64,000 nucleotides of DNA from Saksenaea vasiformis B4078 (lineage: Eukaryota > Mucoromycota > Mucoromycetes > Mucorales > Saksenaeaceae): assembly GCA_000697055.1 (NCBI GenBank), contig JNDT01001127.1:1-64000 (forward strand), written 5' to 3'. The notes below the pieces were generated by a model, which saw only the letters and a program-made list of their open reading frames with translations, had not been told where the DNA came from and ran no database searches. Numbering within the stretch: the stretch's first letter is position 1; every line of letters begins with the position of its first letter. The translations under genes and the position numbers were made by a program. Shown piece after piece: positions 54,361 through 64,000 of the stretch.

Positions 54361-57300
54361 GACACGCAAATGCAATCTATCGATGCGGACTAAACCCGCT
54401 CTTTTATATGCTATAGGTACCGAAAAGTTGTGCAACAGAAACCGATCTTTCCGCTCACTAAAAATAAATTACGCTTGAGGACATTACACATGTAGATGGC
54501 CCCTGACATACTGTTAGACCATGGGCATTGAGAACAACATATCAATATATTGTAAATGTGTACACCGTCTAATATATCCATGTCATTGCATCTACGCGTA
54601 GTATCAGAACCACCATCCCAGCCACCACCCTAATTCTACTGGTTCCATGGTGATACGCCGATGGTTACACTTACTGGGCGAAGCCTTTCCAGATAGTTAC
54701 GCCAACAACGCCGGCATACTTGAAGGGTCAACGATCTAATAAACATACTATACCAATGATAAATAACAAAGTCTAAGATAATGGCGATCTAGGGCGTATA
54801 AGATCTGCGTAAATTTTACGGGACCTGGATTGGAGACATGATTGGCAAAAGGGGAAGAATTTAGAGGTAATGGCGACGGTCGAGAATATCGAGAATCGAT
54901 GCAAGAGAAACAAATACATTATTCACCGCGACCAATCGCCTAGGTCTGAATTTCAATATGGGTTTTTCAAGTGGGGCATCAGCGGCCATAAGCACCGGGC
55001 GATTTCGCAAAGAAGATTACGCTATACGTCAAATAAATATATATAATTTATCTAATATCACGGAAAGAAGTGCGACTGAACGATTAAGAGATAACTATAG
55101 GACACTATTTGAATCCAGGGTTAGGGAGGTTTTGACCTCCAGAATATGACAGTTAAAGCGAACAAGTCTGCGTCAATGTCCTAATTTCTAACAACAAACA
55201 TGTAGACGACACCACACGTGAAAATATGGTGATTATCTAGTCGCGTATCATATTCTGCAGCGAAATCCTTTTTTTCTCTAAAGGAGCGTGATTCGCCAAA
55301 TTATGTATTCCGTTATTGAGTCGTGTTTTACGCTACCTCAAGGAAATTAGTGTCCAGCAGATATCCAAATTTCCATTAAAGAAGGGATTAAGCATGCGGT
55401 CGCCGGTGCGCTTATTATACCGTCAGAAGATACAATGACTTTGTAGACCTGTCCAATACTTCATTGGGTACTGTAAAAACATATTTCATGGCTAGTGAAT
55501 GGAACGATATTCGGATGTTGATTTCCTCGTGGCGAAAGGCTGTTTTCCATCTCATGGTAGAAGCTAGCGTCACAGTTAGCGCCAGTGGTAGTGGTGATCT
55601 AGGTGCATACGCTGGCGTGGAAGGGTCCGCAGCGTAGAAATTAGCGATCTGCAGAGGGCTTGAAGCAGCGGAACGTCTCGCCGACTTTGTTGTACAATAT
55701 ACAAAGGACTAAGTGAACTCGCTTTTGCAATGGCATACTTTTATACTTACTTTGTATTGAACAGGGAGACGTTTATAACCTGAACAGCTCAAGCCAAAGG
55801 ACATGCTGGCTTAAAAAAGAATTCATACTTCCACTTAGATAGGTATCGCGTCCCGTCATATCAAATATCTTTAACTCAGAATAAGAAAAATTGTTTCTGG
55901 AATGAACACATCATGGAGAATACGACACGCAATTCATAGCACTGCATTAACTAAAAGAAGTCAATGGACAGCGGAGAGGGGCCTTCGGTAACCCGCCCAA
56001 CCTGCCTATTGCTGGAACATGATATTCGTCTCATTTCTTACCAAAATGCTGAGGTAGCCGTGTAGTGATGTAGAAACAGCCGATATAACGTTGCACTTTG
56101 TACTGGTCCTTTGACTATCAGGAGGTCCCTCTGGCTACTGTTCTTCTCAGTTGGGCAACACAATTTCGCCCGTAGTGTTACATACGTGGAAGTTTTTTGT
56201 GATGGCGTTATTGGCCACACGGGCTTGCGCTTCATTCGTTAAAGTACGCCATCAGTTGATCATTTGCTAGTAACCGGTAAACGCCATGTAGTCCGGGTAT
56301 TAGCTCTTCGGCAAACGCGGTGCAGCGTGCGCGAAAAGAGAAATTACCCATCTCCGCATGAATAGGAATGATGGTATACTTTGACTATCCTTCCTTTGCT
56401 AGGAATTCTTAGTGCGTGGCGTATTTCATAGTCTGGCTGGTGCGAAGGCTGTGGTTAAAATGTGCAATTTTCGCGCGATGGCTCGATATTCAATGCAATC
56501 GTAGCACTATACCTGACGACTTACTGCAGTAAATAAGCCATTGCTTTGCCCGACAATGGCGGGACTCTGAGGGCTGATCTGTCCGGCAAAGATAAGACGC
56601 TCGCTCTTGCGAGTTAGTCTGCGCCTCTGAAGTCTAAAGTCGATAGGCCAAACATGATTCTCATCTCCATGACTTCTTGCACTGGTCATGAATCGTGGTG
56701 GCCTCTATGTATTTCGGCATGCCCACTTCCGCAACTGATCTAGTAAAGGATATTTCGATTCTACGGGAAATAAGTTAGTCAAGTTCAAGATACTTAATAA
56801 AAAGACGTGCAATCAGAACACCTTTTGCGAACCAATATTTTGTACACTTTCAGGTAAAATTTTTGCGGCGGAGACGCGCGTTTTCTCCTTATGTATTGCC
56901 CTATCCGAGCTTTATCCTGTCTATATATTTACTCAAACAGTGGTAAACTCTGGAAGCAATGTAAGACATACATATAGCTCAGATTCTTAGCAAAAGAACA
57001 TGCTATCCTAATTTATATCAGCGCTGCCTCTTGGAGTATCCCAGATGCTTTTTATATGCCTCGCCTTGGGACGAGGATGACGGTAGGTATGGCAGTGCTG
57101 TTTAGCCAGCTCTGGAGATATTGACTCCACATGGCTCTCCTTTTTGACAGAATCAGCCAACGACCTTTCACGTTTGTAAGGTTATCGAACTAAATGGATG
57201 AATTAAAGTAATCGTGGTGGACGAAACGCGTCGGAGTTCGCCGTGAGGAACCAAAAAAGAGATCCGTGAGGTTCATTTTTCGAGATATGCGACCGAATTT

Positions 57301-57821
57301 CGTAACACTGGACGTCTTTGCGAGTAACACTGTTCCGACAGCTTTGATCCGATCTTCTTCGAAGTCGAATTCCATCTCATTAAGAGCTGCAGGATTGCCG
57401 TTGAAGGAACTGAGACGAGTTCCGAGGAAATGCCTAATCTGTCATTGAGCCAACTTTTATGCAGCCATGTGGGAGAGCAATCTGACTCAAGATCAAACAG
57501 AATTGCTCCAGGTGTGACATAGCCATGAAGGATCGCTTCAGCGCGACGATCGCGTCTGGATCGTGACAAAGTCAAGCAACTCAAATGAAGCGATCGATTT
57601 GTCCGAGTTCACCATGCGTCAGGAGTGGAAGGAGCGCGTAGGACGTAGTCTGGTAACAGTGGCTCAGTTGCTTAGATTAGCGCCGAGGATGTGGGTGCAT
57701 CAATGTCCATTCAAATGCTGTCTGAAGACAGTGATCTCTGAAGCCGCTTCTTGTCAAAGTCCGCGGGGCTTCACCAAAACCTGTCACGCATCGAAAATTC
57801 TCCTCTGCCCGATTGTTGACC
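54361..57821. other. 3.5-kb gene desert, possibly decayed mobile DNA
   Basis: No supported gene. Several short frames (minus 56038-56235, 56507-56689, 57190-57584; plus 54958-55149) have no start context or junctions. Minus 57190-57584 has a locally coding-like pair of overlapping frames that might be one frameshifted gene. I could not match it to a retroelement or other family. Confidence 0.5.
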
Positions 57822-59129
57822 ATGAGCCAAGATCAGCACATCGATGTCGTCGAGACATCCAAAGACGCCTTTATTAATCTTCTGTCTAACTTCAATGACG
57901 CAAAGTTTCACGAATTTGATGCTTTTGTGCGTTCGGCTCTAGGTATAATACACGTTTTTCTTTGTTTGTACTTACTTCGGTCGTACAAAGACGAGTATCA
58001 CAGCCAGCTGCATAATCACGACGAAAACGATAGTGATGAAGAGACTGAAGAACACTCGGGCTCTTTTCAGCCTGTGAGCGATGCTAAAATGATGCGTCTC
58101 GGACGAATTATCAAAGATCTACGAACACGCGTTCCTATATCTGCTGAGGCACCTAGCGAAAAGATGATGATCCCGAAGAGTAAAGAGGTTAATGACAATT
58201 TGGATGACCTTTTCTTTTCTTACTGATACTTCGACCTAGTTTGAGGATTATAATGAGAAAAACACCGTGCATGTTGATGGATTTTTGTTCTCGGAAGAAG
58301 ATGTCGATGAACTATGCGATGAAGGAAAGCTCTCCCGTCATTACTGTTTGGATTGTCAGTCGCAACATACAGCACCGTTAAGTACGTATTGACATACCTG
58401 CTGGGCAAGCAACATGAATTAACCAATTTCACAGACTTCATTTCTCATTCGGCATCGGTGCTACAGTTGCAATTTTTATACCAGGTCGTTTTGGCCGAGA
58501 AAGTCAATGGAAAAGTAATCGTCGATGTGGGATCGCGATTAGGCGCTGTACTTTATTCGGTAAGTCTTTCCGTGGAGAGGATTTCAACGTTATTGATAAA
58601 TTGTATGCTAGGGTTATTTATTTACCAAGGCCCGCAAATTAATCGGTGTCGAAATCAATGGATGGTTCAGTCAGTTGCAAAAGGATATTGCATCCAAATA
58701 TAAAATGGATGACCGCATCGAGGTAAATATGCGCTAGCTTTTTCTTTCTTTCTTTCTTTGAAGGTCATAATGCTTAACATATTGCTACAGATCATTTGTA
58801 AAGACATTCAACAACTGCCCGAGCTGATATCTAAGGATGCGGATGTGCTCGTGATGAACAACGTTTTCCAGTTTTTCAATGATTTAGCGACACAGCAACA
58901 AATCTGGAAGTTTATTCGTGCTGAAACCATGAAACGACCGGGTTTGTTACTTGTAACATTACCATCGCTACAGGAGCAGCTCCAGGAAGCTGGTCTTTCA
59001 CGGAAATTAATGCGAGGATGGGTCAAAGAAATCAAGCTAGAGTATGAAGGCGGTTGGTTCCAGGAACAACTCAACGATGACGAACTAGATGAAATTAGAA
59101 TGGTGCATTTGTATACTATCTCTCCTTAG
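57822..59129 (+). CDS. SAM-dependent methyltransferase (class I, putative)
   Basis: Exons 57822-58187, 58240-58381, 58435-58559, 58612-58722, 58791-59129 join to 360 residues. A stretch at 57942-57989 begins with GT and ends with AG and is 48 nt, so it may be a further, in-frame intron; splicing it gives 344 residues. The N-terminal third is helical and acidic (DENDSDEETEEH). A Cys pair HYCLDCQSQH precedes the catalytic domain. Motif I is VIVDVGSRLGAVLYSGYLF; the acidic ribose-binding residue follows in IGVEING; further blocks are DRIEIICKDIQQLP and ADVLVMNNVFQFF. The fold is a Rossmann methyltransferase; the substrate is not predictable. Similar unnamed proteins occur across eukaryotes (from memory). 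Confidence 0.75.
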
Positions 59130-59972
59130 AATGTTCAATTTGCATTAATTATATTTTGAAGAAGTAATATGAAATTAGAAGAATTATCTCGCTGATTGGG
59201 TTACGTAATACATCATCTTTTAGCTTTTGTAGACAATGATGCTGGAAGGTTCATCTAGCAGTCTGGACCTTTGCTCGGGTTAAAACGATGGAGGACAATA
59301 GTATGGTACAGCAACATCCATTCAGCATTGGACATGTCCCCTAGTTTCATGTCCATGCGCCAGCCTCTCTATCCATTATTGCCTCCACCATTTGCTTAGG
59401 TACCTAAACAAATGTTTCAGGCTATATTGCATTCTCTTTAGCATTTCAAGCATCTGGTTTGAACTGTCTTGCTTACATGGGGCATATGGTTTCACACAAA
59501 ATAGGTCTACTTGCCACGCATAATCCTGGTCAGCTACCTATTCTGCATGAGTTAGCAGCAAATGACTGCATCATTCCAATCATCCCAAGTGATTCATGGG
59601 CTCCGTGGTAGCTCAAAAGCTTTGATTCTTTATTCAATCCATCTGCCGGTTTACTACACAATCCCCACCCATCGACGTGTTTACTATTCACTCCAATTAC
59701 CTGTTTATTATTCAAGCTGCAAGATAACCCCCCGGAGACATTATCCACGCATGGTAGAAGAAATGTGAGAATCAAGTTATGTAAGTATGATATGATCTTG
59801 TGACAAATGCAATCTATTCGCTAGCGTTTAGCCGGGATCCGGGTAAACGTAAATTTATTATGAGGTGATTTCGTGATTATTAAGTTTGCTAGCAAGGTGT
59901 TTATGTATGACGTTCGAGCATTAGAATTAGAATTAAAGGGAAGTAGATGCAGAGTCGATAGTTTGGGCAATT
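59130..59972. other. Intergenic region, no gene seen
   Basis: Short frames on both strands around 59530-59775 overlap each other and lack features. Confidence 0.5.
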
Positions 59973-60254
59973 TCAAGTCGATTTCAGCTTTCGTTGTTTG
60001 TATAAGGAGTCTTGGAAATGGCGGTACGAGTAGACGACAATGTCGAGCAAAATGGCAGCTGTCATGGGCGCCAGGAGGGCAAATGCCAGAAATTTGGATA
60101 GCTTAATCAAGCCGGTAGTGATGAAATGAAAGGAATTCTGTAGTTGATTGTCGTCTATTGCCAGCATGGCGTCGTTCTTGTTCGTGTTGGCCGGAAAAGG
60201 AATTGATTTTTTTCCTTCTTTTTTTCGCTTGATTTCAACTTGTCGGTGTTCCAA
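59973..60254 (-). CDS. Possible small one-helix membrane protein
   Basis: A 93-codon frame with ATG and one strong hydrophobic helix (LIKLSKFLAFALLAPMTAAILLDIVVY) flanked by charged ends. No similarity recognised. The upstream part (KRKKEGKKS) is low-complexity and may be leader sequence; a later Met (MLAIDDNQ) is an alternative start. Weakly supported. Confidence 0.3.
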   Translation of the reverse strand: MEHRQVEIKRKKEGKKSIPFPANTNKNDAMLAIDDNQLQNSFHFITTGLIKLSKFLAFALLAPMTAAILLDIVVYSYRHFQDSLYKQRKLKST

Positions 60255-60456
60255 TCTGTCTTCTGCGGTGCAGGGGCGAAAGAATTACTATTTCGAGCTT
60301 TAAAATGATACAGGAATATGAAGAGAGGAAGACATACTGGGCAGGAAGACCAGTTGTGCAAGCTGTTCTTCTCAGAGGCATGATGCGCTTTCCACGTGGC
60401 TAAACCAGAACACGGCTCTCATTAATCAGAATCAGTAGTACGACACAATCACTTGG

Positions 60457-60458
<2 letters not shown>

Positions 60459-60505
<47 letters not shown>

Positions 60506-60550
60506 TTCTCTCTCTTTCTTTTTCTCTCTCTTTCTTTTTCTCTCTCTTTC
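60459..60550. repeat. (CT)n microsatellite passing into 16-nt T/C units
   Basis: About 40 bases of pure CT dinucleotide followed by three copies of TTTCTTTTTCTCTCTC. The frame through it (Lys/Glu/Arg on the minus strand) is a repeat artefact. Confidence 0.92.
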
Positions 60551-60952
60551 CCACCGCTGGAGCTCACTTTATCAATTAAAAAGAAGTTTAAAGCCGGCCT
60601 AGAATTGACAAGTAGGTTGCTGTCAAAGACTCTTTTCACGAAAGAAAGTGAACTTGACAGCGATACATTGTATGGCAACGAAAACCTTACTCGGTACAAC
60701 AATACCTAGTTCAGTAAGGTTTCGCTACTGTGTATAGTAGCTATAGCAAATCTTATGTCTAAGGTGTAAACTTATTCTATGCTTGGATTGCTTGGTATTT
60801 CCGCATACCTGTTACGATACCAATGCTGAAACAAAACTTGCGAAATGCCAATGAACGTTCACGAACACTGCATAACATTGCCACGATCGCGTATTGTACA
60901 AACGCATCATGATGCATTTAGGCTTTTAGCTAGGTATCATTGAACTTCACAT

Positions 60953-61390
60953 TTATTGCGACCTCTGAGTAAGATACAGGCCTTTGTCCACCAGATCGAC
61001 TAGATTATTTAGCTCCACCAATGCAGAATTATCTTCGTCCTGCGTCCACCAGCGACATAAGGAAATGGCAGCCAGAATCCCCAGCAGGACAATCGCTATA
61101 AGAAAGGAATCGGTCAACGTCCGTGTGAACTTCGTAGCACATCCAAGGCCGAAACATATAGAGAAAAGTGTCACATTATAATAAAGGTTCTTTTGTTTCG
61201 CCGAGTCTTCGATTTCTGACAATGTAGCTTTCTGCAGGGCTTGTATTTGCTCCAATTCCGTCACCATGTCTTGCGTAGCAGGATGCATTTTGTGGAGAGC
61301 AACCAGATTGTTTAACCGATTCACAAACACCTTTGACCGATGATCTACGCAGTCTTGCGGAACGTTTTCATTAAAATATTGAAAATCCAT
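60953..61390 (-). CDS. Unrecognised small protein with two membrane helices
   Basis: A single-exon 145-residue frame with an ATG. The N-terminal half is soluble and probably coiled coil (VFVNRLNNLVALHKMHPATQ; TELEQIQALQKATLSEIED); then a weak helix (YYNVTLFSICFGLGCATKF) and a strong one (FLIAIVLLGILAAISLCRWW); then a short acidic-helical tail. The family is unknown. It lies downstream of, and on the same strand as, the coiled-coil gene, with 301 nt between them. Confidence 0.55.
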   Translation of the reverse strand: MDFQYFNENVPQDCVDHRSKVFVNRLNNLVALHKMHPATQDMVTELEQIQALQKATLSEIEDSAKQKNLYYNVTLFSICFGLGCATKFTRTLTDSFLIAIVLLGILAAISLCRWWTQDEDNSALVELNNLVDLVDKGLYLTQRSQ

Positions 61391-61691
61391 GTCGTCAACG
61401 AGTTTCGTCTTGCTTTGATCGCGCTTTTATAGAGCTCTAAGTTACACAAAAGCTCAGCAGTGAAGTAAGCTAGTCTTGTTGTGCACTCAGATCAGCGTAC
61501 TTATCGTAATTCTCGTGCTCAGCTACGAACAGCGATGATATCGGACTAGAGCCTTTTGCGTCCATGTAGATTTTTGAAAGGAGAGCGCCTACATCACATT
61601 ATGACAGAAAACTGATCACCACATATAATTCAAAGAAAACTCGACGAACAGTAAAAAAAATTGTCGTTTTAATGAGAACATGTGTCAAATA

Positions 61692-64000
61692 TCACTGTAG
61701 TGCGGCGCTACTGTATTCGCTCAAAGTTTGTAATGCATCCTTTAAGCGCTCGATCTCTGCCTGTTCCTTCTCCAACTGATTCTCCACACGTCGCAATTCG
61801 ACTTGCAGATCCATCTTTTCCTCCTCCAGCTTTTTCCGTAGACGTTCCATATTTGCCATGTTCTCTTTGTTCAGCTGCTGTTCATTGGTGTATGCTGCCT
61901 CTAACTTCTCCACCTTCCTGTGTGACTGATCCAGTTTGATCTGCAATACAGAAACTTGCTCTTCAAGTTCGTGTCGTTGTTCAATGGCTTTGGAGAGGTC
62001 ATCTTGTATCATCTCCACCGTGTTTTCTAATTGCGATATCCGTGCAGAGCGTTCCTCAACCAGTGCGTACGCGCGCGCCTGATCTTCCACTTCTCCTTCT
62101 AACCTCGAAATCTTCTCTTCCATTTGTTTCGCTTGGCGACTCGTCGCTTCAAGACGCATCGATGCTTCAGAGTGTCCTTTCTTTGCCTCTGAAATCGCCA
62201 TGTCTTTGTGCGCCAACGCGTTCTGCAACTCCTGTACATTCTTGTCGCTGGCTTTTATCGCAGACTTGAGTTCCTTTTCGCGCTCTTCATACTGCGAACA
62301 TTGTAGCTGAAGATTTTCATTTTCTTTCGCCTTCCCTGCAACGGTCTTCTCAAGTTTCTCGACTTCCTTCTCCTTGTCACTGATCTGCTCCCATAGACAG
62401 TCTTTTTCATACTCCAGCAGCCGTAACTCTTTGTCTCTTTCGTAAAATAACGTATCAACGTGCTCAGGCGACAGGTACTCGTCATACTTGTACATACTCT
62501 CCTCTTGTTCCTTAATGGTCTCTTCAAGTTCTTTCACCTTCTCTGTCTGTAAGTGTAGTTCTCGTTTGCACTTCTTAAATGCCTGTTCCAGTGCTTTCGC
62601 ATGGGTTGCTACTTTTGACTTTGTTTGTTTCAGTCCTGCGATTTCCTCGTCTTTCTCCTGAAGTGTCTTCTCGAAAGATTCGACTCTTTTCTCATTTTCC
62701 TCAACACTTGAAGAAAGATCCTCGATACGTTCTATTAACTGAACTCGTTCTTCCTGAAGTTCATTATTCTTTCTTGTCGTATCAGACAGTGACAGTTCCA
62801 ACTCAGCAATCTTGCCATTCGTGATCTTTGTTCGTGCACTTGTATCCGAAAGACGCTCCTTCGTTGTCTCGAGATCGTGCTTCAAATTTGAAATCTCAGC
62901 TTCACGTTTCTTGAGCAACTGTTCCAAGCTCTGGATGTATTCCATCGATTCGTCCAATTCTTTTCCCAATGAATCGGCCTTTTCGTGCGCAGTTTTGGTT
63001 CGCATAGACGCAGACGCCTCTTCTTGCTTCAATCTTTGGATTTCATCTTTCGATTCGATCAGCTCATGCTGCAGTCGGCTAAGCTGAGTGTTTTTGTCGG
63101 ATAGCACACCTTGCATGTCGGCGTTTGATTTCTCCAGGTCCACAATTTGGGTTTGTAGTCTTCCAATTTGATTGTCCTTCCTGTCTAAAGCGGACTGCGT
63201 TTCTAGATTAAGCTTATCGAGATCGACAATCTTGTGCTGTAATTCTCTGAGATGCGAATCTTTTTCCGATAGTGCTTGCTGATAGTGTCGGTCTTCCGTA
63301 TCGATATCTTTTAGTTGTACCTGCAATTTGTTAAGCTGGGTATCTTTCTCTGACAAAGCATTGGAGAGTTCTGAATTCGCCTTGTCGAGAGCAGCAAGTT
63401 CTTCATCTTGTCGTTTCACAGTTGCTTGAAGATCTTCATATTCCGTCGATCTCGCGTCGATATTTTTCTGGAGGCGGTTTGCCTCTTCCTCTCGTTGAGA
63501 TAGATCCATTTCTAAATCTCTAATTTGTAATAATTTTTGTTCCAGTTCCCTGTCAAGCTCGGTAATCTCCTGCTTAAGCGAATCAATCTGTTCATCCTTG
63601 GCTGTTAATTCTGACTGCATATCTTTATCGAGGGTTGACAGGTCGGATTTCTGCTTTTCAAGGATGCGTTTGAGTTCATCCGCTTCGCCTGTTTTTTCTT
63701 GTAGCTTTTTCGTCAGAGAAATCACTTTGTCATCGCTTTCCCGTACGCGTTTTTCGATATCTTCAAGTTGAATATTTACATGCGCGTGGAACTCTTGTTT
63801 TTCTCTAATTTCGCGATCTTTCTGTCGGACTAACGATTCCAGCTCCAAGATCTTCTGTGTATCGTTACGCGCTCTTTTTTCCTCAGCATCTTGTCGTTCA
63901 CGCAGTCTACGTTCCAAGCCTTCAGCACTACCAAGCTTCTTGTAATCCTCCAGTTGTTCTCTTTGTTGTGTTATCATAACTTCGCGCGCTTCCGCTTCCT
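61692..64000 (-). CDS. Long coiled-coil protein, C-terminal part (gene runs off the window)
   Basis: The frame is open from the window end to the stop at 61692-61694, 768 residues in view, with no intron. Composition is almost wholly Glu/Lys/Gln/Leu heptads, predicting a continuous coiled coil. In the N-terminal part of what is visible, a unit of about 30 residues repeats (for example ALSEKDSHLRELQHKIVDLDKLN, ALDRKDNQIGRLQTQIVDLEKSN, VLSDKNTQLSRLQHELIES), indicating internal duplication. A short less coiled stretch, YKYDEYLSPEHVDTLFYERD, interrupts the coil about 300 residues from the C-terminus. Such proteins act as cytoskeletal, polarity or vesicle-tethering scaffolds, but no family-specific domain is visible here. 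The ATG at 63977 is internal to the open frame and is probably not the start. Confidence 0.85.
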   Translation of the reverse strand, partial: EAEAREVMITQQREQLEDYKKLGSAEGLERRLRERQDAEEKRARNDTQKILELESLVRQKDREIREKQEFHAHVNIQLEDIEKRVRESDDKVISLTKKLQEKTGEADELKRILEKQKSDLSTLDKDMQSELTAKDEQIDSLKQEITELDRELEQKLLQIRDLEMDLSQREEEANRLQKNIDARSTEYEDLQATVKRQDEELAALDKANSELSNALSEKDTQLNKLQVQLKDIDTEDRHYQQALSEKDSHLRELQHKIVDLDKLNLETQSALDRKDNQIGRLQTQIVDLEKSNADMQGVLSDKNTQLSRLQHELIESKDEIQRLKQEEASASMRTKTAHEKADSLGKELDESMEYIQSLEQLLKKREAEISNLKHDLETTKERLSDTSARTKITNGKIAELELSLSDTTRKNNELQEERVQLIERIEDLSSSVEENEKRVESFEKTLQEKDEEIAGLKQTKSKVATHAKALEQAFKKCKRELHLQTEKVKELEETIKEQEESMYKYDEYLSPEHVDTLFYERDKELRLLEYEKDCLWEQISDKEKEVEKLEKTVAGKAKENENLQLQCSQYEEREKELKSAIKASDKNVQELQNALAHKDMAISEAKKGHSEASMRLEATSRQAKQMEEKISRLEGEVEDQARAYALVEERSARISQLENTVEMIQDDLSKAIEQRHELEEQVSVLQIKLDQSHRKVEKLEAAYTNEQQLNKENMANMERLRKKLEEEKMDLQVELRRVENQLEKEQAEIERLKDALQTLSEYSSAALQ

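Noticed and set aside
57190..57584. Possible retroelement aspartic protease on the minus strand
   Set aside because: The segment AILFDLESDC only loosely resembles a protease active-site strand and lacks the D-S/T-G triad; flanking frames do not read as pol.
60400..60702. Lys/Glu/Arg-rich 100-codon minus-strand frame
   Set aside because: Produced by the (CT)n microsatellite.

Overview
The window looks like nuclear DNA of an early-diverging fungus, most likely Mucoromycota. This is inferred from very short (about 45-70 nt) GT-AG introns in nearly every gene, moderate GC content, and the gene set: a Yhm2-type citrate carrier, an RCH1-type SBF transporter, mitochondrial malate dehydrogenase, COA6, MsrA, nuclear-encoded mitochondrial uS12m and a TFIIIC90 homologue. 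There is no operon structure; genes sit on both strands as independent units. For most multi-exon genes I rebuilt the exons by hand, and the joined lengths are divisible by three, which supports the models.

Layout. 1-0.3 kb: 3' end of a Fanzor/TnpB-like nuclease gene. 1.3-7.3 kb: HAUS1-like augmin subunit, an alpha/beta-hydrolase fused to an IphP-type tyrosine phosphatase, an F-box/LRR protein, and (minus) malate dehydrogenase. 8.5-11.1 kb: a large unrecognised two-exon protein with a 12-nt repeat array. 12.1-13.2 kb: a decayed Tc1/mariner transposase. 13.6-16.6 kb: a chromatin remodeller subunit joining an Rsc7/Swp82 domain to PHD-type zinc fingers. 16.7-18.7 kb: two unrecognised genes. 19.7-22.8 kb: TFIIIC90 (16 exons). 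23.6-26 kb (minus): MsrA and an OTUD6-type deubiquitinase. 28.4-31.1 kb: SBF/RCH1 transporter and COA6. 31.3-37.6 kb: two divergent paralogous membrane proteins. 38.8-42 kb: a small Kre9/Knh1-like secreted protein and (minus) a sulfatase with a 14-nt microexon. 43.2-46.3 kb (minus): uS12m and Yhm2 carrier with a GC-AG intron. 47.7-48.5 kb: tRNA-Leu(AAG) between a pyrimidine repeat array and a degenerate 38-bp tandem repeat. 49.2-54.4 kb (minus): a membrane-anchored amidohydrolase and an alcohol-acetyltransferase-like protein. 54.4-57.8 kb: gene desert. 57.8-59.1 kb: a SAM-dependent methyltransferase. 59.9-64 kb (minus): two small membrane proteins and a long coiled-coil protein running off the window.

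The genes do not form one pathway. Several serve mitochondria (MDH, COA6, uS12m, Yhm2 carrier), several the nucleus (HAUS1, Rsc7-PHD, TFIIIC90), and the rest membranes or secretion. The most unusual items are the Fanzor-like 3' end, the two domain fusions (hydrolase-phosphatase and Rsc7-PHD), the divergent paralogue pair, the 14-nt microexon and the degenerate 38-bp repeat.
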